Positions 5,107 to 12,471 are shown, numbered from the stretch's first letter. The stretch is DNA of 14,713 nt from JBMOLC01 sp049324215 (GCA_049324215.1 JBMOLC010000017.1:1-14713), one strand, 5' to 3'. Translations and numbers: made by a program. The notes: generated by a model from the sequence alone, not told the origin.

Positions 5107-5385
5107 CTATCTTTCGACCTGAAAATTGCGAGACTCGCCCGTTGCCTTCTCCCAGATAACGTCAATGTGGGTGACTTTTGCGGCCAGAGAGCCCTTTTTA
5201 CATCTCTCAACCATTTCTTTAACTGTTTCTTTCTCTCCTTCAAAGACTGCCTCAACCCTGCCATCTTCCAAATTCCTAACCCAACCTACTAGGCCAAAAC
5301 TCTCGGCCATCTTTCTGGCCCAGTCCCTATAAAAAACCCCCTGAACTCTTCCTTCTATATAAACATGGGCTCTTACATCTTCCAT
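5107..5385 (-). CDS. acyP: Acylphosphatase
   Basis: The 92-residue protein has the complete acylphosphatase signature: GRVQGVFYR (12-20) with catalytic Arg20, and GWVRNLEDGRVEAVFEG with catalytic Asn38. It hydrolyses acyl phosphates such as acetyl phosphate in the cytoplasm. Length is normal for the family. Its start overlaps the end of the alkyltransferase gene by 13 bases, so the two are likely co-translated. Confidence 0.95.
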   Translation of the reverse strand: MEDVRAHVYIEGRVQGVFYRDWARKMAESFGLVGWVRNLEDGRVEAVFEGEKETVKEMVERCKKGSLAAKVTHIDVIWEKATGESRNFQVER

Positions 5386-5669
5386 AGGTGTCTTTTTAAG
5401 TCCACCCTACCCCCTCTAAAAGTTACTCCTTCACCAATAAGTCTTCTTCTCTGTTCTTCTTCTCCCTCAAAAGCAAAGTTTGGGGCAAGGCGACCGTCTT
5501 TATTTACCACTCTATGGCAAGGTGTTTTGGGGTCGGAGTTTGAATGGAGAGCCCAACCGACTTTTCTGGCATCCTTTGTGCCTAAAAGTCTGGCGATTTC
5601 TCCATAAGTAGTCACTTTTCCTCGAGGTACTTTCTTGACTACTTTATAGACCTTTTCAAAAAATCCCAT
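5373..5669 (-). CDS. Short O6-alkylguanine-DNA alkyltransferase (MGMT C-terminal domain only)
   Basis: The 98-residue protein covers only the DNA-binding/active-site domain of Ada/Ogt/MGMT. It shows KVTTYGEIARLLG (18-30), Arg35 in a RKVGWAL motif (the base-flipping Arg finger), and the PCHRVV active site with acceptor Cys51. Short alkyltransferase-like (ATL) proteins usually have Trp at that position, so this keeps a potentially active Cys despite lacking the N-terminal domain. A role in direct reversal of O6-alkylguanine, or recognition for other repair, is expected. It starts 2 bases after the CvpA-CAP stop and overlaps acyP. Confidence 0.9.
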   Translation of the reverse strand: MGFFEKVYKVVKKVPRGKVTTYGEIARLLGTKDARKVGWALHSNSDPKTPCHRVVNKDGRLAPNFAFEGEEEQRRRLIGEGVTFRGGRVDLKRHLWKM

Positions 5670-5671
5670 TG

Positions 5672-6643
5672 TCAGTCGGTAAAAACTTGAACAAACATCT
5701 TACCGTAAATGCCGTTGTCGATAACTCCAATCCCTACCCTTTTAAATTTGGGTTCGAGAATGTTTACCCTGTGTCCTTCGGAATTCATGAAACCCGTGTG
5801 GGCAGTTGAAAAGGTCGGGGCCAGGGCCAAGTTTTCTCCCGCCAGGTGGTACGAAATTCCTGCTCTATCGAGTCTGTCGCCAACGTCGTCTCCCTCGGGT
5901 GAATAGTGGCTAAAATACTTCCTCTCCCACATATCCTTGGCGTGGGCCCGGGCAATGGGAACTATGTCTGGCGCCCAGACAAGTTCGGGTAGTCCCCTTT
6001 CTCTTCGTTCTTTATTAACCAGCCTAAACATCTCGGACTCGGAAACCGCATCGACGGCCAGTTCCGTTCTCTCAACGGCAATCGGAACCGACTCCTTGCT
6101 ACCTGGCTTAATAATGAGGTAGGTCAAAGAGTCTTCGATTACCCCACCAAAAACCTCGTTGATAAATTTCTCTGTCCCGCTTGTTTGTCTGAGAAGAAAG
6201 CTCCCGATTTTTGAATCCGTGACGTCCCTTTTGAGTGAGGGTGCAACCGGAAGGCCGACAATCAGGGTGAGAATGAAGGAAATTAGGACTATCCCCTCTC
6301 CCAGGGCGGGTAGGAGTCCCAAAAACCGACTCCAACTAGCCTTGATAAGTTTTTTGGGAAACCTTGTTACCAGAGCCCCCAATATATATCCCAGGGTCGC
6401 TTCTAAGACGATCGCGGTTACCAAAAAACCGATGGCATTAGCCAGCGAGTGCGAAAGATTAAAATTAGATTTAAGAACCCCGGCCGCAAATTTATATGCT
6501 CGCAGAGAAATTAGCAGCGCTCCCAAAAACGAGATAAAGTCTGTCAAAATAAACCAGAGGCCATAACGCCAGGCTTCTGAGGCAAAATAGATAAGGATAA
6601 GAATTATTACCAGGTCTACCCAGTTTCCGTTAAGACTAAACAT
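5672..6643 (-). CDS. CvpA-CAP domain fusion membrane protein
   Basis: The 323-residue protein joins an N-terminal CvpA-like membrane domain (about 1-165, four hydrophobic segments, beginning WVDLVIILILIYFASEAWRYG) to a C-terminal CAP/SCP domain (about 200-323). The CAP part shows MFRLVNKERRERGLPELVW, ARAHAKDMWERKYFSHYSP, AGENLA and the HTGFMNSEGHRVNIL motif, with the His and Glu usually found in the CAP cavity. The CAP domain should lie outside the cell. Its activity in bacteria is poorly defined (cell-surface or wall-associated roles are suspected). No SD precedes the ATG. The intervening segment (about 165-200) holds a hydrophobic-poor linker. Confidence 0.9.
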   Translation of the reverse strand: MFSLNGNWVDLVIILILIYFASEAWRYGLWFILTDFISFLGALLISLRAYKFAAGVLKSNFNLSHSLANAIGFLVTAIVLEATLGYILGALVTRFPKKLIKASWSRFLGLLPALGEGIVLISFILTLIVGLPVAPSLKRDVTDSKIGSFLLRQTSGTEKFINEVFGGVIEDSLTYLIIKPGSKESVPIAVERTELAVDAVSESEMFRLVNKERRERGLPELVWAPDIVPIARAHAKDMWERKYFSHYSPEGDDVGDRLDRAGISYHLAGENLALAPTFSTAHTGFMNSEGHRVNILEPKFKRVGIGVIDNGIYGKMFVQVFTD

Positions 6644-6658
6644 AAGAACTCAAGAAAT
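6644..6658 (+). repeat. Left arm of inverted repeat flanking the four-helix-bundle gene
   Basis: AAGAACTCAAGAAAT here pairs with AAGAACTGAAGAAAT on the opposite strand at 7051-7065 (14 of 15). Both arms are A/G-rich, so chance similarity is possible. Confidence 0.4.
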
Positions 6659-6665
6659 AAAGAAA

Positions 6666-7052
6666 CTAAGAACTTCTTTTGCTTCTTCTGACATAAGAGC
6701 TAAATGCTTTTAATTGACGATACAAATTGTCAGCCTTGAGAAGAAACTCGTCATGTTTTCCTAAACTTATGTACCTGTTTTCGAGTGCGATGTCGAAACA
6801 CGCAACAGTTTCATTTAGTGAGCCCAGGGCTTGGTTTAAAAACCTACTAAAATCTGTACTTGAATACTTATCTGTACCCTCGGCAATATTAAGAACTATC
6901 GAATCTAAAGATCTCCATAGTTGAGATGTTAATCCATAAAGTTCGGATTTGGGAAAATGTTTCTTGGTATAATCTTTAACTTCTGAAATAAACTTAAGAG
7001 AATCTTTGTAAATTGGAAATTCTCTAAATCTGAAAGTATTGGAGTCTTTCAT
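6666..7052 (-). CDS. Four-helix-bundle protein (S23/IVP family)
   Basis: The 128-residue, fully helical protein matches the four-helix-bundle family first seen in 23S rRNA intervening sequences: FREFPIYKDSLKFISEVKDYTKKHFP, LTSQLWRSLDSIVLNIAEGT, SSTDFSRFLNQALGSLNETV and a long final helix. Relatives include Avd, the accessory protein of diversity-generating retroelements, but no reverse transcriptase is present here. Function is generally unknown and such genes are often in variable positions. The ATG overlaps the stop of the preceding gene (ATGA). A 15-bp imperfect inverted repeat brackets the gene. Confidence 0.9.
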   Translation of the reverse strand: MKDSNTFRFREFPIYKDSLKFISEVKDYTKKHFPKSELYGLTSQLWRSLDSIVLNIAEGTDKYSSTDFSRFLNQALGSLNETVACFDIALENRYISLGKHDEFLLKADNLYRQLKAFSSYVRRSKRSS

Positions 7053-7327
7053 TTCTTCAGTTCTTTATTTCCTAATTTCTTCAGTTGTTGAAGTTTCCAC
7101 ATAAACAGCTTGGGCCTGCTTTTGACATTAGATGCGTCTTTGACAAAGTGTCTGGCTGCCTCCAAAAGACCCCTGGGAACCTCCTTGGCAAGTTTAATAT
7201 AGAGAGACTTATTTTTTAAATCCCCAAGCTCGTTAGCTAACTCGTAGCCATACTTTTGAAACTCATAAGAGATGTATTTATCCTCGTCCGCCTTAAATTT
7301 TTTTAAGATGTCGCCAACTTTTTGCAT
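7049..7327 (-). CDS. Conserved helical protein of unknown function, downstream of pth
   Basis: The 92-residue, Lys-rich helical protein has notable segments YISYEFQKYGYELANELGD (18-36), KSLYIKLAKEVPRGLLEAA (about 40-58) and KLFMWKLQQLKKL near the end. It resembles conserved hypotheticals of CPR genomes; I know no function. The start lies 25 bases inside the end of pth and the stop overlaps the four-helix-bundle start, so the three genes form a tight unit. A near-perfect repeat in its last codons (ATTTCTTCAGTT on the plus strand at 7051-7062 and 7075-7086) encodes the K/L-rich tail. Confidence 0.75.
   Translation of the reverse strand: MQKVGDILKKFKADEDKYISYEFQKYGYELANELGDLKNKSLYIKLAKEVPRGLLEAARHFVKDASNVKSRPKLFMWKLQQLKKLGNKELKK
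7051..7065 (-). repeat. Right arm of inverted repeat flanking the four-helix-bundle gene
   Basis: This arm is the partner of 6644-6658 (14 of 15 when inverted). It lies across the end of the conserved helical gene and the four-helix-bundle start. Confidence 0.4.
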
Positions 7328-7773
7328 ATTCTTTGCAAAACTTTAGCTAATACCTCTTTTTCGTCTTGGGTAAAATCCTGCAAAACATATTCATCTCCGG
7401 GAGTTCTCTTGCTAAGAGGCCTACTGTCAACACCAATTCTGACATGCCAATACTCGTCTCTCCCCAATGCTCTATCGATAGACGCAAGTCCTTTGTGGTC
7501 TTTTGGACCTTTTCCGAATTGGATTTTATAGCTCCCTAAAGGGATATCTAGGTCATCATGAATTACCCATAAATCCGAGGTATTCAACTTGTATTGTCCA
7601 ACTAATTTCTTCACAAATTCTCCCGAGTTGTTCATAAAACAATCGGTTTTTTTGACGACAAAAGAATTGGGCAGGGGCCTTGTCAGAAGGGCGTCAACTG
7701 CCAGATAGCCCACATTGTGACGGTTGTTTTGATATTTCTCTCCTGGATTTCCTAGCCCGACGATAACTCTCAT
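7303..7773 (-). CDS. pth: Peptidyl-tRNA hydrolase, shortened
   Basis: This bacterial Pth releases peptides from peptidyl-tRNA dropped by ribosomes. The N-terminal VGLGNPGEKYQNNRHNVGY with catalytic His19, the FMNNSG motif (N48) and HDDLDIPLG (D73) are all present. Two features are odd. The product has 156 residues against about 190 normally, because some 20 residues between the N-terminal block and the MNNSG motif are missing. The usual GHNG motif reads DHKG, so the Asn equivalent to E. coli Asn114 is Lys94. The first may be CPR streamlining; the effect of the second is unknown. A TAAAAT box 7 bases before the ATG suggests leaderless transcription. Confidence 0.93.
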   Translation of the reverse strand: MRVIVGLGNPGEKYQNNRHNVGYLAVDALLTRPLPNSFVVKKTDCFMNNSGEFVKKLVGQYKLNTSDLWVIHDDLDIPLGSYKIQFGKGPKDHKGLASIDRALGRDEYWHVRIGVDSRPLSKRTPGDEYVLQDFTQDEKEVLAKVLQRICKKLATS

Positions 7774-7780
7774 GGGTCTT

Positions 7781-7786
7781 ATTTTA
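7781..7786 (-). promoter_or_regulatory. Possible -10 box for pth
   Basis: TAAAAT on the leftward strand ends 7 bases before the pth ATG. No convincing -35 is visible and the spacing fits a leaderless start. Evidence is weak alone but matches the pattern at other genes here. Confidence 0.35.
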
Positions 7787-7802
7787 TCATTAGATGTCTT
7801 TA

Positions 7803-8426
7803 TCAGATGTTTTTCTCTACGAAGGGAACGAAGTGGAAAATGCCATACTCTTTTTTTTCTATCTTGCCTTTTGTCTTTACAAACTTGGTCATTATTTTAT
7901 CGGGCCCTACCCCAACCGGTGCAACCAATACTCCCCGTTCCGCGAGCTGCCTAAATAATTCTTTGGGAACCTCGTCGACCCCCGCGGTAATCAGGATTGC
8001 ATCAAAAGGAGCCTCCTCTCTTAAGCCTTCCTCCCCCCGTCCGGCTTTTACCGCGACGTTCTGGTAACCCAGCCTCTCCAGGGTTTCTCTGGCCCTGTCG
8101 GCTAGGGGTTCGATAAGCTCGATTGTAAAAACTTTATCGGCTAATAGGGAAAGAATTGCTGCTTGATAACCGGACCCCGTTCCTATTTCCAAAACCTTCT
8201 CGTGACCTTTGAGCGACAAAAGGTGTGTCATAAAAGCGACGGTATAGGGTTGAGAAATCGTTTGTCCAAAACCAATGGAAATGGGTGTGTCGTGATAGGC
8301 GAGATGTCGATATTCTTGGGGTACAAATTCCTCTCGGGGAACTTTGAGCATTACTGAGGCTATGTGGGGGTCGTCAAGCCTATACTTCTCCCTTATCTCC
8401 TCGATCATTTCTTGGGGAGAGCCCAT
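7803..8426 (-). CDS. pcm: Protein-L-isoaspartate O-methyltransferase
   Basis: The 207-residue protein, normal for the family, shows the PCMT signature: FVPQEYRHLAYHDTPISIG followed by GQTISQPYTVAFMT (substrate site), then the SAM-binding motif VLEIGTGSGYQAAIL (about 79-93), VFTIELIEPLADRA and FDAILITAG. It methylates isoaspartyl residues in aged proteins using S-adenosylmethionine, starting repair to aspartate. It follows the DUF4870-like gene by 16 bases and precedes pth by a short gap. No clear SD is present. Confidence 0.95.
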   Translation of the reverse strand: MGSPQEMIEEIREKYRLDDPHIASVMLKVPREEFVPQEYRHLAYHDTPISIGFGQTISQPYTVAFMTHLLSLKGHEKVLEIGTGSGYQAAILSLLADKVFTIELIEPLADRARETLERLGYQNVAVKAGRGEEGLREEAPFDAILITAGVDEVPKELFRQLAERGVLVAPVGVGPDKIMTKFVKTKGKIEKKEYGIFHFVPFVEKNI

Positions 8427-8442
8427 TTAATTAACTTTCTGA

Positions 8443-8760
8443 CTAGGCCTTCTTCGCGAGGTTTCTTGCTACTTTCCCAAAGAAAGGAACTTCCCATTCG
8501 GCCCCCTGCCAAGCCTTATAAATCAGGATGAGCCAGAGAACAAAACTAACTATTCCGACCAAAGGAACCAGGGGAAGAAGAATTATCGTTAGACCCAGCA
8601 CCCATGACAAGACAAAGAGTCCGACAAAAACTACAACCGACTGCATAGCATGGAATCTTACAAAAGGATCTTTCTCCAAGATGAGAAAAATCACACCCGT
8701 CACGGGGCCCAAAACATAAGCCAAGGCCCCTGCTGTTTCTTTTTTAAGTCCTGTTGCCAT
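8443..8760 (-). CDS. Small membrane protein, DUF4870-like
   Basis: The 105-residue protein has three hydrophobic segments (about 12-27, 43-64, 66-84) and the motifs ALAYVLGPVTGVIFLILEKDPFVRFHAMQS, typical of DUF4870 and related small membrane proteins (the split VLGPxTG and FVRFHAMQS blocks are characteristic). Function is unknown. GGTGAT 4 bases before the ATG is a good Shine-Dalgarno. It sits between endonuclease Q and pcm. Confidence 0.85.
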   Translation of the reverse strand: MATGLKKETAGALAYVLGPVTGVIFLILEKDPFVRFHAMQSVVVFVGLFVLSWVLGLTIILLPLVPLVGIVSFVLWLILIYKAWQGAEWEVPFFGKVARNLAKKA

Positions 8761-8821
8761 CTATATCACCCCCAATCGTTTTCACTACTTTCATGATTTC
8801 AGATAACACTTCTGGTGTCAA
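8744..8821 (-). CDS. Possible 25-residue peptide between endonuclease Q and the DUF4870-like gene
   Basis: Directly after the endonuclease Q stop and in the same frame, a TTG opens a short frame, LTPEVLSEIMKVVKTIGG then DIDGNRT, ending inside the next gene. The amphipathic, protein-like composition is suggestive, but there is no SD and the start is a TTG. It might equally be a remnant of a longer endonuclease Q tail. Confidence 0.2.
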   Translation of the reverse strand: MTPEVLSEIMKVVKTIGGDIDGNRT

Positions 8822-8827
8822 TACCGA

Positions 8828-10129
8828 CTAAAAGAGCGTTTCCTGTTGAACTTCTTGGCTAGGAGCCTCTTCTTCCTTCCAGATTTTAACCTGGCCAAAT
8901 ACACCATCATACCCGGGCTCGATACTGATGTCTCCTCCCCTTACTTTCCCAATCCCTTCAGCTACCCTTGAACCGGCAACGCGTTCTAAATCCACCAGCG
9001 GGGTTTCTAGTAAAACCTTGAATTCGCTGCTAAAAAAGGAGGTAAGAGCTTCAAAAACACCCAAGACCTTCTGGCTTGCTACCCCGCTTGCAAGTGCCTC
9101 CGCCAAAATCTCAAGAAGCGGGACCATCATTACGTACGGAGGCCTTTTGCCCTCTTTGTCTTTAACCCAACGGACACCAAATTCGTCCGTCTCGCTTTTG
9201 GTTTCAATGTCCCTCTTGGCCAGAGCCTCAACCCGACTCATGACCCCCACCGTCAAGCCCCTGCCGCAAACCGGGCAGGTAGCCCCCATTTTTCTGGTTT
9301 CGTTGGGGGAATAGACAATGCCACAGTTTCTATGGCCGGTGTAGTGATACTTTCCCTCTTCGGGATAAAATTCGATGGTGTAGGCAATCCTCTCTTTCCC
9401 CTCCCCCTTAATTGCTCTCTGAACCGCCCCAAAACTCACCTCTTCTAATTCAAAAACCGTTGCCTCACGTCCCAGTTTTTGAGGAGAGTGGGCATCGGAA
9501 AAAGAAACAATTCTGCGGTCTTCTAGTTCCTCTATCCTCCAATTCATCGCAGGGTCGCTGCTTAAGCCCGTTTCAATTGCGTAGATATAGGGCGAAAGGT
9601 CCAAAAAACACTCGTTGATGGAATCGAATCCCGAAATACTTCCGTACAACGAAAAGTGGGGGGTCCAAGCGTGGGCCGGAATAATTAGACAGCGCGCATC
9701 CACCCCCAAAGCTACCTCGGCCACCGCCCGGGCAGTCAAACCCACAATCGGGCGGCCGTCGGAAAGCAGGTTTGCGCCCCGCATAGTTAGCTCTTTGTTT
9801 ATTTTTCCTGCTACCTCAAAGTTTGGAGCAAAAATGAGCGTATGGATTTTCCTGACCTTGCCCCCTTGGGAATAAATGGAAGAAACCTCCGTCGAAAGGA
9901 GAAAAAGGGGTGCACCCGGAGGTGCTTCCTTGGCCCGATAGACTCCTTCGCCTGCCTCAATTAAGGAGGTTTCAAGTTCCCGAAACCAGAGAGGGTGGGT
10001 CCAGTCCCCCGTTGCCACCAAGCCGATTCCCTTTTTTGCTGCCCAATCCGAAATCACGGGGATAACCATCTGCGTGGAGACTGCCCGGGAAAATCTGGAG
10101 TGAATTTGCAGGTCAGCGATAAGGCGCAT
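8828..10129 (-). CDS. Endonuclease Q (PHP-domain deaminated-DNA endonuclease)
   Basis: I choose ATG 10129 because the family begins with RLIADLQIHS; the 94 extra upstream codons are out-of-frame exchanger sequence. The 433-residue protein (normal for EndoQ, COG1379) shows PHP metal motifs: DLQIHS (D6, H10, with Gln where many have His), GDW (D42), STEVS (E81), H96, PAHAW (H153) and SDAHS (D212, H214). C269 with CPVC (C285, C288) forms the zinc region. EndoQ, known from Thermococcales and some bacteria, nicks DNA 5' of uracil, hypoxanthine and abasic sites. A promoter (10140-10168) with an extended -10 precedes it, and the ATG lies 10 bases after the -10. Confidence 0.9.
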   Translation of the reverse strand: MRLIADLQIHSRFSRAVSTQMVIPVISDWAAKKGIGLVATGDWTHPLWFRELETSLIEAGEGVYRAKEAPPGAPLFLLSTEVSSIYSQGGKVRKIHTLIFAPNFEVAGKINKELTMRGANLLSDGRPIVGLTARAVAEVALGVDARCLIIPAHAWTPHFSLYGSISGFDSINECFLDLSPYIYAIETGLSSDPAMNWRIEELEDRRIVSFSDAHSPQKLGREATVFELEEVSFGAVQRAIKGEGKERIAYTIEFYPEEGKYHYTGHRNCGIVYSPNETRKMGATCPVCGRGLTVGVMSRVEALAKRDIETKSETDEFGVRWVKDKEGKRPPYVMMVPLLEILAEALASGVASQKVLGVFEALTSFFSSEFKVLLETPLVDLERVAGSRVAEGIGKVRGGDISIEPGYDGVFGQVKIWKEEEAPSQEVQQETLF

Positions 10130-10139
10130 TAGAAAGAAG

Positions 10140-10168
10140 ATTGTAGCACTAGACAAATTCAACAACAA
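10140..10168 (-). promoter_or_regulatory. Endonuclease Q promoter
   Basis: TTGTTG (10163-10168) lies 17 bases before TACAAT (10140-10145), which is preceded by TGC, an extended -10. The ATG follows 10 bases later without an SD, so the transcript is nearly leaderless. The promoter lies at the end of the exchanger gene. Confidence 0.55.
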
Positions 10169-11117
10169 CAAAGACGAGGTAGATAAGAACCAAAACCAAC
10201 GCTTCCCACCTTTCAAGTTTGAGTTTGCTCCGAATGAAAAACCAAAAAACCAGGAAAACAATGAGAAAGGTAACTGCGGCAAAAAAATATTCCTCAAGCA
10301 CAACCGTCTTGATGGGAGAGATAACGGCTGCCAAGCCGACAACCAGGGTCGAATTGGCAATGAGGGAGCCCAAGAGGTTGCCGAAAAACATGGTCGGTTC
10401 TTTGTCCTCAAGGCTTCTCACCGAAAAGCCCAATTCGGGCAGGGTTGTCCCCAAAGAAAGAAGGATTAGACCAACCAAAAATACAGGCAGGTTGGTGAGC
10501 TCTGCCAGTTTTTCGGCGACTTTGACAATCAAGTTGGCGGACAAAAGAAGCGCGGCTATGCCCAAAAAAAGCCTGGCGGCTTCCTTGGTTTTGTTGCCAT
10601 CAATGTGTTTAATCGTGCGGAAGAATCTGTGGACAAAGGCCCCTTCTCTAATCTCTTCTCCAATCTCGAGAAACCTTCTTTTGAAAAAACTACTCGCGTA
10701 AGCGCCGTAAATGGCTAAAAGGGCCAAACCGTCAACCCGAGAGAGGGAACCGTCCAAAATAAATATCAGGGGTAAGACTCCAGCGCCTAGAGCTACCCAA
10801 ACGTCTCGGCGTAAAAATTCGCCGTGAACATTGACCCGGCCGACCAGAAGCCCGGCTATCCCGGCGACCAGAGAAATGTTGGCGATATTGGCACCGATGA
10901 CATTACCGAAAGAAAGGTTGGGCGAGCCCGCAAGGGCAGAGGTAATCCCCACAAAAAGTTCAGGGAAAGACGTTGCCAGGGCTAGAAGTAGGGCCGAAAT
11001 GGTGAAGGCACCGCCAGCCGATTTGGTCAAATGCCTCAAGGCAAAGACCACATGGTCTGCAGACTTAATCAAGACCAAGGCCAAAAGATAAATCGCAATG
11101 ATTAGACCAAAAATCAT
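10149..11117 (-). CDS. CaCA-family Na+/Ca2+ (cation/H+) exchanger
   Basis: I start at ATG 11117, one base after the Nramp stop (TAAAATG), since an earlier ATG would overlap Nramp. The 322-residue inner-membrane protein has the two inverted alpha repeats of the family: SALLLALATSFPELFVGITSALAGSPNLSFGNVIGANIANI and ILLSLGTTLPELGFSVRSL with FFGNLLGSLIANSTLV. The Ser/Thr, Pro-Glu and Asn residues that bind cations are present. About ten to eleven hydrophobic segments and a central charged loop (RRFLEIGEEIREG to DGNKTKEAAR) fit the family. It probably exports Ca2+ or a related cation in exchange for Na+ or H+. Ion specificity cannot be read from the sequence. Confidence 0.9.
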   Translation of the reverse strand: MIFGLIIAIYLLALVLIKSADHVVFALRHLTKSAGGAFTISALLLALATSFPELFVGITSALAGSPNLSFGNVIGANIANISLVAGIAGLLVGRVNVHGEFLRRDVWVALGAGVLPLIFILDGSLSRVDGLALLAIYGAYASSFFKRRFLEIGEEIREGAFVHRFFRTIKHIDGNKTKEAARLFLGIAALLLSANLIVKVAEKLAELTNLPVFLVGLILLSLGTTLPELGFSVRSLEDKEPTMFFGNLLGSLIANSTLVVGLAAVISPIKTVVLEEYFFAAVTFLIVFLVFWFFIRSKLKLERWEALVLVLIYLVFVVVEFV

Positions 11118-11118
11118 T

Positions 11119-12471
11119 TTAGATTGCCAAAAGTGTTCTGACGGTAAAATAGCCGAAAAAGACAAACGCAAATACCATTATAGCGATTCGGACTACGCTT
11201 GGCCTAATTTCTCTTTCAAGCCGGGTAACGTTGAGCCAAAGGGTGAGGGGGATATGGACAAACATGGCGGCTGCATTTAAAACCGCTGCCAAGGTCAAAA
11301 GGGCCAAAGGCTGGTTAAATCCGGAAAGAATGATAATTATCGCCAAGATAATCTGGAGCCACAAAAAGACGTAAAAGTTTCTTCTTATCCTTACAGCCGG
11401 AAAAAGTTTGGGGGCAGCCAACGAAAGGTTTTCGGTTAAAATCCTCGAGGTGGTATCAAAGACTCCAAGCTGGGTCGAAAAAAGCATTAGCCCCCCGATA
11501 AATAAAAAGGCTCTGCCGACAGCTGGGGCTGTTTTTTCTCCAATGACTAAGGCTTCTTTCAAGACAAAGGTGATATCCGAGGAAAAGCCCTGGCCGAATA
11601 CGGTGGCAAAGGCGAGAAGAGAAAGGAGTAAAATGGTTAAGGCTCCCATGAACCAAAAGACGAGGCCGTGTTCCAAATTAACAAGCCGCCACCAATTTTT
11701 AAAATTGGCCAGGTTTTGTCCGGATAGTAAAAATTTCGCCCCGGTCAAAGAAATCTCTTCTTTTTTCCCAGTCAAAATGCTGGTTATTCTGCCAGCATAT
11801 TTACCCATCCCCAAACCTTTTTCTTTAACGTAATAGGATTGGGCCAGGTTCAAATTTCCGCCCGCACCCGCATAGGCAACCGCTGCCAAAAAAGAGGCCA
11901 GAGGGAAAGCTGCCGGCAAAAACCAGAAACCGTTTCCCTGACCGATTATTCCAGCACCAAGGGCTGCCCAGTCAGCGGGTTTGGCGATAAAAATGGCTAC
12001 GCTAAAGATAAACGGAGTGCCGAGAATGATTAAGGTTCTCTGAACTTTCTCCTGGGTTTTGTAAAGCACGGGGCCGAGTGTCAAGATCCCTCCCACCAGG
12101 ACTAAAAAAATGACTGTCAGGATTTTGGTATTCCCTATTCCCAAGAAAGCTCCAAGAAGAACTGCGCTCGAAGCGATAATCCCCGGCCAAATCCAGGGAA
12201 TAAGGGTCGAGAATATAAACCACGCTGGTAAATATTTAAATTTCCTGGCAAAACCGACGAAAATACTTTCTCCCCGCACCAACGCATATCTTTCGATTTC
12301 CATATTGATGAAAAACTGAAGGGTTATCCCGAGGACCGCTCCCCAGATTATCCCCAGACCAAAATTCGAAGTTAAATATGGCCAGAGGATAAGCTCTCCA
12401 CTCCCCAGCCCCAAACCCAGAAGAATGAAGGAAGGACCCAAAATCTTGAGAAGCTTGGGGGCAGGAGGCAT
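11119..12471 (-). CDS. Nramp-superfamily transporter lacking the canonical metal ligands
   Basis: About eleven hydrophobic segments and the overall Nramp/LeuT-like sequence are present. Canonical Nramps have DPGN in TM1 and a Met in TM6. Here TM1 reads GLGSGELILWPYLT and TM6 reads AYAGAGGNLNLAQSYY, so the Asp, Asn and Met ligands are absent. This matches a known non-canonical branch, so Mn/Fe transport should not be assumed. I prefer ATG 12471 over 12498 because GAGGTGG (12477-12483) lies 5 bases before it, and a TATATT box abutting 12498 places transcription after that codon. Start 12498 would add nine residues. Directly upstream of the exchanger, suggesting a cation-handling pair. Confidence 0.85.
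   Translation of the reverse strand: MPPAPKLLKILGPSFILLGLGLGSGELILWPYLTSNFGLGIIWGAVLGITLQFFINMEIERYALVRGESIFVGFARKFKYLPAWFIFSTLIPWIWPGIIASSAVLLGAFLGIGNTKILTVIFLVLVGGILTLGPVLYKTQEKVQRTLIILGTPFIFSVAIFIAKPADWAALGAGIIGQGNGFWFLPAAFPLASFLAAVAYAGAGGNLNLAQSYYVKEKGLGMGKYAGRITSILTGKKEEISLTGAKFLLSGQNLANFKNWWRLVNLEHGLVFWFMGALTILLLSLLAFATVFGQGFSSDITFVLKEALVIGEKTAPAVGRAFLFIGGLMLFSTQLGVFDTTSRILTENLSLAAPKLFPAVRIRRNFYVFLWLQIILAIIIILSGFNQPLALLTLAAVLNAAAMFVHIPLTLWLNVTRLEREIRPSVVRIAIMVFAFVFFGYFTVRTLLAI

Noticed and set aside
6666..7052. Diversity-generating retroelement because of the Avd-like four-helix-bundle protein
   Set aside because: No reverse transcriptase, template repeat or variable repeat is seen in the window.
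10130..10411. A 94-codon N-terminal extension of endonuclease Q with basic and hydrophobic residues
   Set aside because: It lies almost wholly within the C-terminal coding region of the cation exchanger on the same strand in another frame, and the family starts at RLIADLQIHS; the promoter also sits at 10140-10168.
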